Below the pieces are notes generated by a model. It was given only the letters and a program-made list of their open reading frames with translations, searched no databases and was not told the origin of the DNA. Shown piece after piece: positions 26,517 through 35,743 of a stretch of 64,000 bases of DNA. The first letter of the stretch is position 1. The number at the start of each line of letters is the position of its first letter. Source of the stretch: CAVWGP01 sp963754645 (GTDB lineage: Bacteria; Pseudomonadota; Alphaproteobacteria; Bin65); assembly GCA_963754645.1 (NCBI GenBank), contig CAVWGP010000012.1, forward strand, positions 558,001 through 622,000, read 5' to 3'. The position numbers and the translations under genes were made by a program.

Positions 26517-26556
26517 TTCACAAATAAGATAAACTGCATCATAAATCGAGCCGTCC
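26514..26556. promoter_or_regulatory. AT-rich bidirectional promoter region of cas9 and tracrRNA
   Basis: An AT-rich island in GC-rich DNA lies between the anti-repeat and cas9. On the plus strand TTCACA (26516-26521) and CATAAA 17 nt later form a plausible sigma70 promoter for cas9. On the minus strand TTTATC/TATCTT elements precede the anti-repeat by a few bases. Just after the island (26560-26569) AAACCGCAGC repeats the end of the CRISPR repeat. Confidence 0.4.
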
Positions 26557-26579
26557 CGAAACCGCAGCTTGGGGCCAGC

Positions 26580-29500
26580 ATGGAACGCATTTGGGGCATC
26601 AACCTCGGAACGACATCCGTAGGCTTTGCGGTCATCAACTACGATCAGGCCCGCGAAAGCGGCATGATCGTGCGCACGGGTGTGCGGATTTTCCCGGAAG
26701 GCGTCGTTCCCACTGGAGGCGGCAAGAGCCGGGAGCCGCCTAACAAGACGCGCCGCGCCAAGCGGCTGATGCGGCGGCAGACCAGGCGAAAAAAATATCG
26801 CCGCCGGCTGCTGGGCGACATTTTGGCAAACGACGGATTGTTGCCCAAGTTCGGAACGCCGGAATGGCGGAGGCTGCTGGCCGAGCCGCCGCCCGCGAAA
26901 CAACGTCAAGGCGCGCGACCGATCGATCCCTATGAGTTGCGCGCGCTGGCGCTGCGCGAGCGATTGGAGCCATGGGAAATCGGCCGCGCCATCTATCATC
27001 TAGCCAAACGCCGCGGTTTTGCCGGACGGCGCATCAAAGAAAACAACGATCCCCAAAAGGCCAAGGAAGAGGAAACGGAGAAGGAGTCGCAGAGGTTCTC
27101 GCCGCAAAGATCGGCGATCAAACTCTAGGCCAATATCTTCACGAACTTCCGGCGGGGGAGAAACGCCGCAATAAGCATCTCGACCGTGGCGTGATCGAAC
27201 GCGAGTTTGACGCGATATGGTCAGCGCAGGCGCACCATCACCCCACCGTGCTGACCGATACGCTCCGGCAACGCATCAAGGATGCGATGCTACGGCAACG
27301 GCCGACGTTCTGGCGAGTGCGGACGCTGGGCAAGTGCGCGCTCGAGGCCGAGGAATCGGGCTTGTGCCTCAAAGGTTCGTGGCTCGGTCAGCGTTTCCTC
27401 ATGTTGCAGAAAATCAACAATCTTCGCTTGGCCGGCGGCGATGCCGGCCCCTCGACGAAGAGGAGCGCCGCATCGTGATCGGCTTCGCCGAACGGCAGGG
27501 CTCGTCACATTCGGCGCAATCCGCAAGGCGCTTAAGTCGCTTTGGCAACGCCAGGGCCTGTCTAAAGATCAGAAGTTCAATTTCGAAGTCAGCGCCACCG
27601 GGCCGAAGAAAACAAGCGCGAGATACCCGGCAACGCGGTCGAAGCATCCTTGCACAGGATCTTCGGCGAGGCATGGGAGACGCGTCCGAACCGCGACCGC
27701 ATCCGCGGCGAATCGCACCGCGCTTGCGCGAAATCGATTACCGTGCGGTCGGTAAACGGCGCATCGAAATCCGGTCCGCCGCGGATGCGGAGCGCGAACG
27801 TAACGTATTCGTCGGCACAGCGCTTCGCGAATTCGACGTAAACAAGGCCGAAGCCGATAGCCTCGCGTCCCTGACGCTGCCGATCGGCTGGCTGCGCTTT
27901 TGGAACTGCCACCCGCAAACTCATGCCCCATCTGGAGCTTGGGTTGACCGTTCCAGAGGCGTTGGACCGCGCTATCCCGACCGCAATAAACCGGCAGCGC
28001 ATCCGCTGGAGCGTCTCCCCTCCGATCCGCGCGAGCTTCCCGATATTCGCAATCCAACCGTGACCCGGACGCTGACCGAGCTGCGCAAGGTCGTCAACAA
28101 CCTGCTGGCCGTCCATGGCAAGCCGGACCGCATTCGTATCGAGCTGGCGCGCGACCTCAAGCTGCCGCCCGCCAAACGCGCCGAGCTCGACACTTACCAG
28201 CGCCGACAAGAGTGGCACAAGGGCGCCGTTGACGATCTCCATGCGAATAAAATTGCGCAGCCGTCCGGCGACGATATCGAGAAATGGCTGCTGTGGCAGG
28301 AGTGCGGCAAGCGCTGCCCCTATACCGGAAAATCGATCGGGTTCGACGATTTATTCCGCAACGGCATCTATCAGGCCGAGCACATTTTTCCGCGTCCGCG
28401 GACCCTCGACAACTCGTTCGGGAACAAGACGCTTTGCCACGACGACATCAACCGCGCGAAAGGCAACCGCTCGCCCTACGAGGCTTTCGGCGGCGACGCC
28501 GAGCGCTGGGACGATGTGCCAGTACGCGAGACGCGCATTGCCCGAGGACAAGCCCGAAACCGCGCGCAAGCTCAAGCGATTCATGGCGAAGGACTACGCC
28601 GAGGTCGACGATGACGATTTCGCCGACCCGCAATTCGGCGGACACCGCCTATGCCGCCCGCGAAGCGCGCAAGCTGCTACAGCGCCTCGGCGTTGTCGTG
28701 GACGCATCGAACGGCCGGGTCACGCGTGCGCTGGCGGGACTCTGGGGCCTGCACGCTATTCTGAATCCCGACGCCGAGAACAAGAAGAATCGAGAGGACC
28801 ATCGCCATCACGCGATCGACGCGCTGGCGACGGCATTTGCCTCGGCGGCGTTCGTCAAGCGCCTCAGCGAGCACTATGCCCAGGAGAGGGGGGTCAAGCG
28901 CGGCGACGATTTCAAGAAACCCTGGCTTCGCTTCTTCGAGGACGCAGCCGCGTCCGTCAAAGCCATCGTCGTCTCGCACCGCGCGCGGCGCAAGGTATCG
29001 GGGCCGCTGCACGAGGAAAAGCCACTTGCCGATACTAATGAAACAGTCGTTCGCGACGGCATTACCTACCGTGTGTTCGTCCGGCGCAAGGCTGTGGAGG
29101 AACTTGGTTCAAAAGAGGTTGATGCCATTCGCGATGAAGAGGTCAAACGGATTGTCCGCGATCACATTACGACACGCGGCGGCGATCCAAAAAAGGCGTT
29201 TCCGCCCTATCCCTCAATAATCGATTCAGCGACCGGCGAGGTACGTTCAACAATCCGAAGAGTGCGTTTGCGCATCGAACGACAAATGGACCTTATGGTG
29301 CCACTTCGTGTCGCACGCACCTTTGCTGAACGCGGGGACGTACATCACATCTCCATTTATAGGCTTCCGGACGGCCGCGCCCGCCACTTCACGGTGAGCC
29401 GCTTCTCAGTCGCGCGCCGTCAGGCAAACGGGGAGGCACCAATCGTCCGAGGGCGTCGCGAAGAGAATGGCGAATTTGCACTTTCGCTCGTGCCAGGCGA

Positions 29501-29710
29501 GATTCTCTGAGGAATCCCTGGTCGGCGGTGGTGTACGGTACCTTGTAGTTCGCAAGCTAAATGAAAAAGGGCGCGTATTTTACAAGCCCGCGAATATGGC
29601 AATTGAGCCAAAGCCCGAAACATTCCTTTGGCCCGTCGCGATTCGTCGAGCCAGGTATTCGCAAGATAAATGTCGATCCGATTGGTCGAGTCAGACCGGC
29701 CAATGATTAA
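26580..29710 (+). CDS. cas9: Cas9 (type II-C), many frameshifts, RuvC-I Asp replaced by Asn
   Basis: Read across frames this is a complete type II-C Cas9 of about 1043 residues. Landmarks: RuvC-I GINLGTTSVGFAVINYD, Arg-rich bridge helix (NKTRRAKRLMRRQTRRKKYRRR), RuvC-II RIRIELARD (about 28133), HNH QAEHIFPRPRTLDNSFGNKT (about 28375-28435), RuvC-III HHAIDALATA (about 28807), and C-terminal IRKINVDPIGRVRPAND. Residue 8, the catalytic Asp of RuvC-I, is Asn (AAC at 26601); the RuvC-II Glu, RuvC-III His/Asp and the HNH His/Asn are present. Frame changes occur near 27092, 27450, 27500, 27600, 27725, 27905, 27975, 28540, 28632, 29508 and 29640. ATG 26580 fits the family N-terminus. Its end overlaps cas1. 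Confidence 0.88.
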
Positions 29711-30633
29711 ACGTATCATCGAAATATCAGCGGCCCGACGCGGCTATCGGTCGCCAATCGACAGCTCGTCATCGAACGCGAGGGTCAAGAGCGCGCGACA
29801 CTGCCGTGCGAGGATTTGGGCGTCGTACTGATCGACCACCCAGCGGTCACCTACACGCATGGCGTGTTCACGGCCCTGCTCGATGCCGGGGCCGCGCTTG
29901 TCATATGTGGCCGCGATCACCACCCGGCAGGCCTGGTGCTTCCGCTCACTGCGAACACTGTGCAGACCGAACGCCATCGCGCCCAAAGCGATGCGGCGCA
30001 GCCGTTGTTGAAACGGCTTTGGCAGTCGGTTGTGAACGCAAAAATAAATCAGCAAGCGGTAGTGCTCGCGGCAACGACCGGTGCCGATGCCGGTCTTGCG
30101 GCGATGGCAGGACGCGTCCGTTCGGGCGACCCCGACAATCTCGAAGCCCAGGCGGCGCAGCGTTATTGGCCGCGGCTGATGGGACCGCAGTTTCGCCGGC
30201 ATCGCGATGGGCCGCCGCCGAACAATCTGCTCAACTATGGATATATGGTGCTGCGCGCAGCGATGGCACGGCCATCGTCAGCGCCGGGCTCATCCCGACG
30301 CTCGGCATCCACCACCGCAATCGCTACAACCCATTCTGCCTCGCCGACGACATGCTTGAACCTTATCGGCCCTATGTCGATTGGCGGGTCTTCGGCATGG
30401 TGCGCGACGGCGTTGCTGTCGATGAGCTTGGCCGGGCGGAAAAACAGGCACTGCTGTCTCTGTTTAACGAGATCGTGACCGTCGGCGCGCTTAAGACGCC
30501 GCTCCTGCTGGCAATGCAGCATGGCGCGTCGTCGTTGGCGCTTGCTTTTGCCGAAGGCGAAGCTGACCTCAAACTTCCGGAAGGTCTGCCGCTCCGCCCG
30601 CCTGCGGAGGCGAATGATGCCGGTCCCGCTTGA
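29703..30633 (+). CDS. cas1: Cas1 (type II), two frameshifts
   Basis: About 310 residues, the CRISPR integrase. Starting MIKRIIEIS it continues after a shift near 29731 with GPTRLSVANRQLVIEREGQ, LPCEDLGVVLIDHPAVTYTHG, then NLEAQAAQRYWPRLMG with the metal-binding Glu, and after a lost G near 30265 IPTLGIHHRNRYNPFCLADD and MLEPYRPYVDW with the metal-binding His and Asp. ATG 29703 overlaps the cas9 stop. It works with Cas2 (and Cas9 in type II) to insert spacers. No csn2 or cas4 is present, which defines subtype II-C. Confidence 0.9.
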
Positions 30634-30958
30634 GCCATATGGCTGGCGCACCATGTGGGTATTGGCCCTCTTCGACCTCCCCACCGAGACCAAGGATCAT
30701 CGTCGAGCTTATACGAGGTTCCGCAAGAACTTGCTCGAAGACGGGTTTACGATGATGCAGTTTTCGGTCTACCAGCGGCATTGCGCCAGCATGGAAAACG
30801 CCGAAGTCCACATTCAGCGCATGGGCAAAGCTGTTCCAGCCGAAGGCGAGGTTCGCTTCCTTGTCATTACCGACCGGCAATTCGGCAATATCCGCGTCTT
30901 TCTCGGAAAAAAGCGCCAACCGACAAAAGAAACGCCCGCCCAACTCGAATTTTTCTGA
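30614..30958 (+). CDS. cas2: Cas2
   Basis: 114 residues. MWVLALFDLPTETKDHRRAYTRFRKNLLEDGFTMMQFSVY is the Cas2 ferredoxin-like core with the conserved Asp after the first strand; RFLVITDRQFGNIRVFLGKK completes it. ATG 30614 (GGAGGCGA upstream) lies inside the end of cas1; an adjacent ATG at 30617 is the alternative. It is the only cas gene read without a frameshift. The stop codon sits next to the loop of a terminator hairpin. Confidence 0.92.
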   Translation: MMPVPLEPYGWRTMWVLALFDLPTETKDHRRAYTRFRKNLLEDGFTMMQFSVYQRHCASMENAEVHIQRMGKAVPAEGEVRFLVITDRQFGNIRVFLGKKRQPTKETPAQLEFF

Positions 30959-30976
30959 GTTGAGCGGGCGTTTTGT
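30931..30976. terminator. bidirectional terminator between cas2 and the CRISPR array
   Basis: 15-bp stem with one mismatch (30932-30946 pairs with 30957-30971, ACGCCCGC.CAACTC arms), 10-nt loop containing the cas2 stop. TTTT follows on the plus strand and TTTCTTTT on the minus strand, so it can end both the cas operon and transcripts coming back from the array. Confidence 0.8.
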
Positions 30977-31007
30977 GGTTCTTATTCCAAGGGTTGACAA
31001 CCCCTAG

Positions 31008-31700
31008 AGTGTAGCGAAACCCGAAGTGGCCGCAAACCGCAGCCAACGACGGTCCGCGCCCGAAGCTGATCGAAGTGTAGCGAAACCCGAAGTGGCCGAA
31101 AACCGCAGCCGGCCATCTATTTCTTCGCCACTTTCTTGAAGTGTAGCGAAACCCGAAGTGGCCGCAAACCGCAGCTGGCGCGACCGGCTCGACGCCCGGC
31201 ACTCCAGTGTAGCGAAACCCGAAGTGGCCGCAAACCGCAGCAAGCACGGCCATCTTGCCGGCGTTGGCCGCAGTGTAGCGAAACCCGAAGTGGCCGCAAA
31301 CCGCAGCCGTGTCGCCGAGCGCCATGTTCTTCGTGTTAGTGTAGCGAAACCCGAAGTGGCCGCAAACCGCAGCATATACGTCCGCACCAACCTTGCAAGT
31401 CAAGTGTAGCGAAACCCGAAGTGGCCGCAAACCGCAGCAACCGAAAGGAACGACGATGAAAGCGATTGAGTGTAGCGAAAGCCGAAGTGGCCGCAAACCG
31501 CAGCGAAATGGATATCACGGTCGAAGGCGTGTTAGTGTAGCGAAACCCGAAGTGGCCGCAAACCGCAGCTGTCGTCCGCCGCAAGGCGGCGATCTCGTAG
31601 TGTAGCGAAACCCGAAGTGGCCGGCAAACCGCAGCGAACGGCGCAACGACCCGGAGCCGCGCGCCAGTGTAGCGAAACCCGAAGTGGCCGCAAACGCAGG
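31008..31700 (-). CRISPR. CRISPR array, 11 repeats, 10 spacers (type II-C)
   Basis: 36-nt repeats start at 31008, 31074, 31140, 31206, 31272, 31338, 31403, 31469, 31534, 31599 and 31666 with spacers of 29-30 nt. On the plus strand each begins AGTGTAGCGAAACCCGAAG and ends AAACCGCAGC. Variants: repeat 2 has C to A (31099), repeat 8 C to G (31481), repeat 10 an extra G (37 nt), repeat 11 a lost C and changed last base. The anti-repeat on the minus strand at 26491-26512 shows that crRNA is read from the minus strand (5' GCTGCGG...), toward cas2. The degenerate repeat is at the cas-distal end. Spacers are all different; their targets are unknown. Confidence 0.97.
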
Positions 31701-32000
31701 AATCCCGCACAACGGCCGCAAGAGGCGGCCCTTGCGTCGATGCGTCCGCTTCGCGGACGCGCCGCCAGGGCTGCGCATCCGCGCCCGGGCCGGGGCGACG
31801 TGTCGTCGTGCCGGCTTCGCCGCCTCCCGCCTGAACCGCGCCTGAACTCCGGCTTCAGCCTCTCGTCAGCGGCGGCGCGGTAAATTCTCCGGCATGAGGC
31901 GCGGGCGGATCGGAGAGGTTTGCGCGCGCCACCCCCGGCCACCGAAAAATCGACAACCGATGCCATCGGCATCCAACCCATTCGACAAGGAGTTCCCGCC
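31701..32000. other. gene-free stretch after the array
   Basis: No convincing gene. It contains a short palindrome GCGTCCGCTTCGCGGACGC near 31741 and GC-rich sequence with no clear leader-like AT-rich segment beside the last repeat. AAGGAG at 31987 is the ribosome site of the next gene. Confidence 0.5.
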
Positions 32001-32409
32001 ATGAATTCGCTTCGTTTCGCTTTGCGCCGCTACCGCCATGGCCCTCGCGGCTGGCGCCTTTTCCGCCGCCTCGCAAGCCGCGCCGCGCATCGCCGACAAA
32101 ATCGGCCCGGCCAAGATCGGCCCGGCCAAAATCAGCAAGGACGAGCGCCTGACCTGCGCCGTCCGCGACGACGGCAAGATCGTGGTCACCAACAGCTCGA
32201 TCTATTACCTGCTGAAGGGCGCCAAGCTCCATCTGTCTTATCGCGTCTTCCTGGCGGGCTCGCCCAACCGCGTCGATCGAGAAGAAAATGGTGCTCACCG
32301 TTTCGAGCCTGCTCGCCCACGACAAGTCGCGCGTGCTCGGCTTGAAGCGGTTGCGCAACTACGCGATCGCCGATTGCACGGCGCATGTGCGCGAGAGCAT
32401 CCGAACTGA
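32001..32409 (+). CDS. small secreted protein of unknown function, frameshifted
   Basis: AAGGAG precedes ATG 32001 (MNSLRFALRR). After a shift near 32030 the next frame gives a signal-like stretch AMALAAGAFSAASQAA and the mature part IADKIGPAKIGPAKISKDER, LTCAVRDDGKIVVTN and YLLKGAKLHLSYRVFLAG; after a second shift near 32285 another frame gives MVLTVSSLLAHDKSRVLG and NYAIADCTAHV. The repeated KIGPA pair reflects a 15-nt tandem duplication. Two Cys (LTC, ADC) could form a disulfide. I do not recognise the family. Confidence 0.5.
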
Positions 32410-32582
32410 CGATCGGCGACTGGCCGGCCCGGCCGCTATCGATTGGCGCCGGGGCGAGCGCGGCGTATCGCCCTCTTGCCCTGGCCGCGGCGCCTTGGGC
32501 ATAGTCCCGCGCGCTCATTCGCGCCGGGGTCCTCCCGGCGCGCATCACGGGAACGGAACGCTCGGGGGAGGCCGCTCGGCCC

Positions 32583-33753
32583 ATGCTCATTGTCGTGCCC
32601 AAGGAACGCCGCGCCGGCGAGGCGCGCGTCGCCGCCTCGCCCGAGACGGTGAAAAAATTCGTCGCCCTCGGCGCCCGCGTCGCGATCGAGGCCGGCGCCG
32701 GCGCCGAGGCCGCGATGCGCGACGCGGCCTACGCCGCCGCGGGCGCCGAAATTTCCAGCGACATCGCGGCCGCGCTCGGCGCCGCCGATCTCGTGCTCAA
32801 GGTGCAGCGGCCCGGCGCCGACGAGATCGCGGCGATGAAATCCGGCGCCGCGCTCGCCTGCCTGATGGCGCCGTTCGCCGATCCGGCCGCGCTGAAGGCG
32901 GCGGCGGCGCGCGGCCTGACCGTTCTCGCGCTCGAATTCGTCCCGCGCATCACGCGCGCGCAATCGATGGATGTGCTGTCGTCGCAGGCCAATCTCGCCG
33001 GCTACAGCGCCGTCCTCGACGCCGCCGCGCAATACGGCCGCATATTCCCGCATGATGATGACAGCGGCCGGCACAATGGCTCCGTGCTCGATTGATCATG
33101 CGCGGGGCCGGGGTGGCGGGGCTGCAGGCGATCGCGACGGCGCGGCGGCTGGGCGCGATCGTGTCGGCGACCGACGTGCGCCGGGCGGCGAGCGAGCAGA
33201 TCCAGTCCTGGGCGCGAAGTTCGTCTTCGTCGAGGACGAGGATTCAAGGCGGCCGAGACCGCGGCGGCTACGCCAAGGAAATGAGCGAGGAGTACAAGCG
33301 GCGCCAGGCGGCGCTGGTCGCCGAGCACGTCAAGACCCAGGACATCGTCATCACCACCGCGCTGATCCCCGGCCGCAAGGCGCCGGTGCTGGTCAGCGAG
33401 GACATGGTGGCAAGACCATGAAGCCCGGCTCGGTGATCGTCGACATGGCGGTCGAGCAGGGCGGCAACTGCCCGCTCGCGGAGTTCGGCAAGGTCGTTAC
33501 AAGCGAGAACGGCGTGAAGATCGTCGGGCACGGCAACCTGCCGAGCCGCGTCGCGGCCGACGCCTCGGCGCTGTTCGCGCGCAACCTGCTCAACTTCTCA
33601 CGCCCATGATCGACAAGGACGACCAAGGCGCTGAAGATCGATCTCGACGACGAGGTGATGAAGGGCACGCTGTTGACGCGGGGCGGCCAGATCGTCCATC
33701 CCGCGCTCGCCGCCCTCGCCGCGCCGGCCCTCGCCACGGAGACCGCCGCATGA
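32583..33753 (+). CDS. pntAA: NAD(P) transhydrogenase subunit alpha 1, several frameshifts
   Basis: MLIVVPKERRAGEARVAASPETVKKFVALG, VLKVQRPGADEIAAM, VLALEFVPRITRAQSMDVLSSQANLAGY, then GAGVAGLQAIATARRLGAIVSATDVRRAA (NAD-binding Rossmann motif), YAKEMSEEYKRRQAALVAEH, KPGSVIVDMAVEQGGNCPL and GHGNLPSRVAADASALFARN are the soluble NAD(H)-binding subunit of proton-translocating transhydrogenase. Frame changes near 33050, 33088, 33215, 33255, 33415 and 33605 break it. Stop TGA 33751 overlaps the ATG of the next gene. All the functional blocks are conserved, which argues for sequence error rather than decay. Confidence 0.85.
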
Positions 33754-34184
33754 ACCCGCAGGACTTCGCCAAGCTCGCCGAGGAGGCGCTGGCGCGCGCG
33801 CGCGAGACGCTAGGCCAAGGCCGAGCAGATCGCCGCCGCCGCCAAATCCAGTCGCCGTCGCCGGCCAGCCAGCGCCGGCCTCATCCGTTCCTCGTCGGCC
33901 TCACCGTCTTCGCGCTGGCCTGCTTCGTCGGCTACTACGTGGTGTGGCGGGTGACGCCGGCGCTGCATTCGCCGCTGATGGCCGTCACCAACGCGGTTTC
34001 GTCGGTGATCATCGTCGGCGCGCTGCTGGCCGCGGGGCCGGCGGGCTGGTCGCTTCGCCAAGTGATCGGCGCCTGATCGCCATCGCGCTGGCGGCGGTCA
34101 ACATCTTCGGCGGCTTCATCGTCACGCACCGCATGCTGGCGATGTTCAAGAAGAAAGACGCCGGCGATCGCACAGAAGAAGTAG
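33750..34184 (+). CDS. pntAB: NAD(P) transhydrogenase subunit alpha 2, frameshifted
   Basis: MNPQDFAKLAEEALARARE, then HPFLVGLTVFALACFVGYYV, VWRVTPALHSPLMAVTNAVSSVIIVGALLAAG, and after another shift IALAAVNIFGGFIVTHRMLAMFKKK with a C-terminal PAIAQKK stop at 34182. This is the small three-helix membrane subunit of the alphaproteobacterial three-gene transhydrogenase. Shifts lie near 33815, 34065 and 34160. It is 6 nt upstream of pntB. Confidence 0.82.
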
Positions 34185-34190
34185 CGCAAC

Positions 34191-35610
34191 ATGATCGACC
34201 CAAACTCGCCGCCCTCCTCTATCTGGTCGCCTCGGTGTGCTTCATCCTGGCGCTGCGCGGGCTGTCCTCGCCGGTCTCGGCGCGCCGGGGCAACCGTTTC
34301 GGCATGGTCGGCATGGTGGTCGCGATCGTCGCCACCGTGGCCCAGGCCGGCGTCGTCGACTACGTCTCGATCGCCATCGGCGCTGCTGATCGGCGGCGCG
34401 ATCGGCACCGTCGTCGCGGCGCGCATCCAGATGACGGCGCTGCCCCAGCTCGTCGCCGCGTTCCACAGCCTGGTCGGCCTCGCCGCCGTGTTCGTCGCCG
34501 CCGCGGCGCTGTCTAGCCCGGCCGCCTTCGGCATCGCAAGGCGGGCGCCGACCCGGGCATCAAGCTCGCGAGCCTGATCGAAATGGCGTTGGGCGCGGCG
34601 ATCGGCGCCATCACGTTCACCGGCTCGATCGTCGCCTTCGCCAAGCTGCAGGGCCTGGTCACCGGCAAGCCGCTGGTGTTCCAGGGCCAGCATCCGCTCA
34701 ACGCCCTGCTCGGCCTGCTCATGATCCTGGCCGGCGCCTGGTTCGCCGTCGATGGCGGCCAATTCCCGTTTTGGTTGCTGATCGTTCGTCGCCTTCGCGC
34801 TGGGCATCCTCCTGATCCTGCCGATCGGCGGCGCCGACATGCCGGTCGTGGTCTCGATGCTCAATTCCTATTCCGGCTGGGCCGCGGCCGGCATCGGCTT
34901 CACCCTGCGGCAACAACCTGCTGATCGTCACCGGCGCGCTGGTCGGCTCGTCGGGCGCGATCCTGAGCTACATCATGTGCAAGGGCATGAACCGCTCGAT
35001 CTTCAACGTCATCCTCGGCGGCTTCGGCACCGAGGTGCGGCACAACCGTTGCGGGACGCCAAGGAGCAGCGCCCGGTCAAGGCCGGCTCCGCCGAGGACG
35101 CCGCCTTCATCATGAAGAACGCGGCCTCGGTCATCATCGTGCCGGGCTACGGCATGGCGGTGGCGCAGGCGCAGCATGCGCTGCGCGAGATGGCCGACCT
35201 CCTGAAGAAGGCCGGCGTCACGGTCAAATACGCCATCCACCCGGTGGCCGGCCGCATGCCGGGGCACATGAACGTGCTGCTGGCCGAGGCCAACGTGCCC
35301 TACGACGAGGTGTTCGAGCTCGACGACATCAACCGCGATTTTGCCAGCGCCGACGTGGCCTATCGTGATCGGCGCCAACGACGTCACCAACCCGGCCGCC
35401 AAGACCGACCCCAAGAGCGCGATCTACGGCATGCCGATCCTCGACGTCGAGCGCGCCAAGACGGTCCTGTTCATCAAGCGCTCGATGGCGACCGGCTACG
35501 CCGGCGTCGAGAACGAGCTGTTCTTCAGGGACAACACGATGATGCTGTTCGGCGACGCGAAGAAGGTGACCGAGCAGATCGTGAAGTCGCTGTCGGGGGC
35601 GGCGCATTAA
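34191..35610 (+). CDS. pntB: NAD(P) transhydrogenase subunit beta, several frameshifts
   Basis: LAALLYLVASVCFILALRGLSSP, FGMVGMVVAIVATVAQAGV and the following helices form the membrane part; VIIVPGYGMAVAQAQHALREMADLL, HPVAGRMPGHMNVLLAEANVPYD and GANDVTNPAAKTDPKSAIYGMP are the NADP-binding dIII with its GYGMAVAQ and GRMPGHMNVLLAEA motifs. The complex uses the proton gradient to make NADPH from NADH. Frame changes near 34210, 34380, 34545, 34790, 34905, 35045 and 35370. The end is TAA after GAAH. Confidence 0.85.
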
Positions 35611-35743
35611 GGCTAATGATGAAGTCGCTGGCGGGGCATCGACGAAAAAAAATATTCTTGATTTGTTCTGGAGGGTCGAATAGGCTTCCGGGCTGCATTG
35701 ATATTGAGTGCCTCCGGACGGCGGGCCACGTGCGTATGCGAGC

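Noticed and set aside
26478..26580. Longer start for Cas9 at 26478
   Set aside because: This start would include the anti-repeat (SGHFGFRYV peptide). ATG 26580 agrees with the start of the RuvC-I domain in the family.
26580..30958. Type II-A or II-B assignment
   Set aside because: No csn2 or cas4, Cas9 is short, and repeats and tracrRNA position fit II-C.
30867..31778. Open frames through the CRISPR array with a repeated CGHFGFRYT peptide
   Set aside because: They are translations of the repeats and change with spacer phase; the 36/30 periodicity is that of an array, not of a repeat protein.
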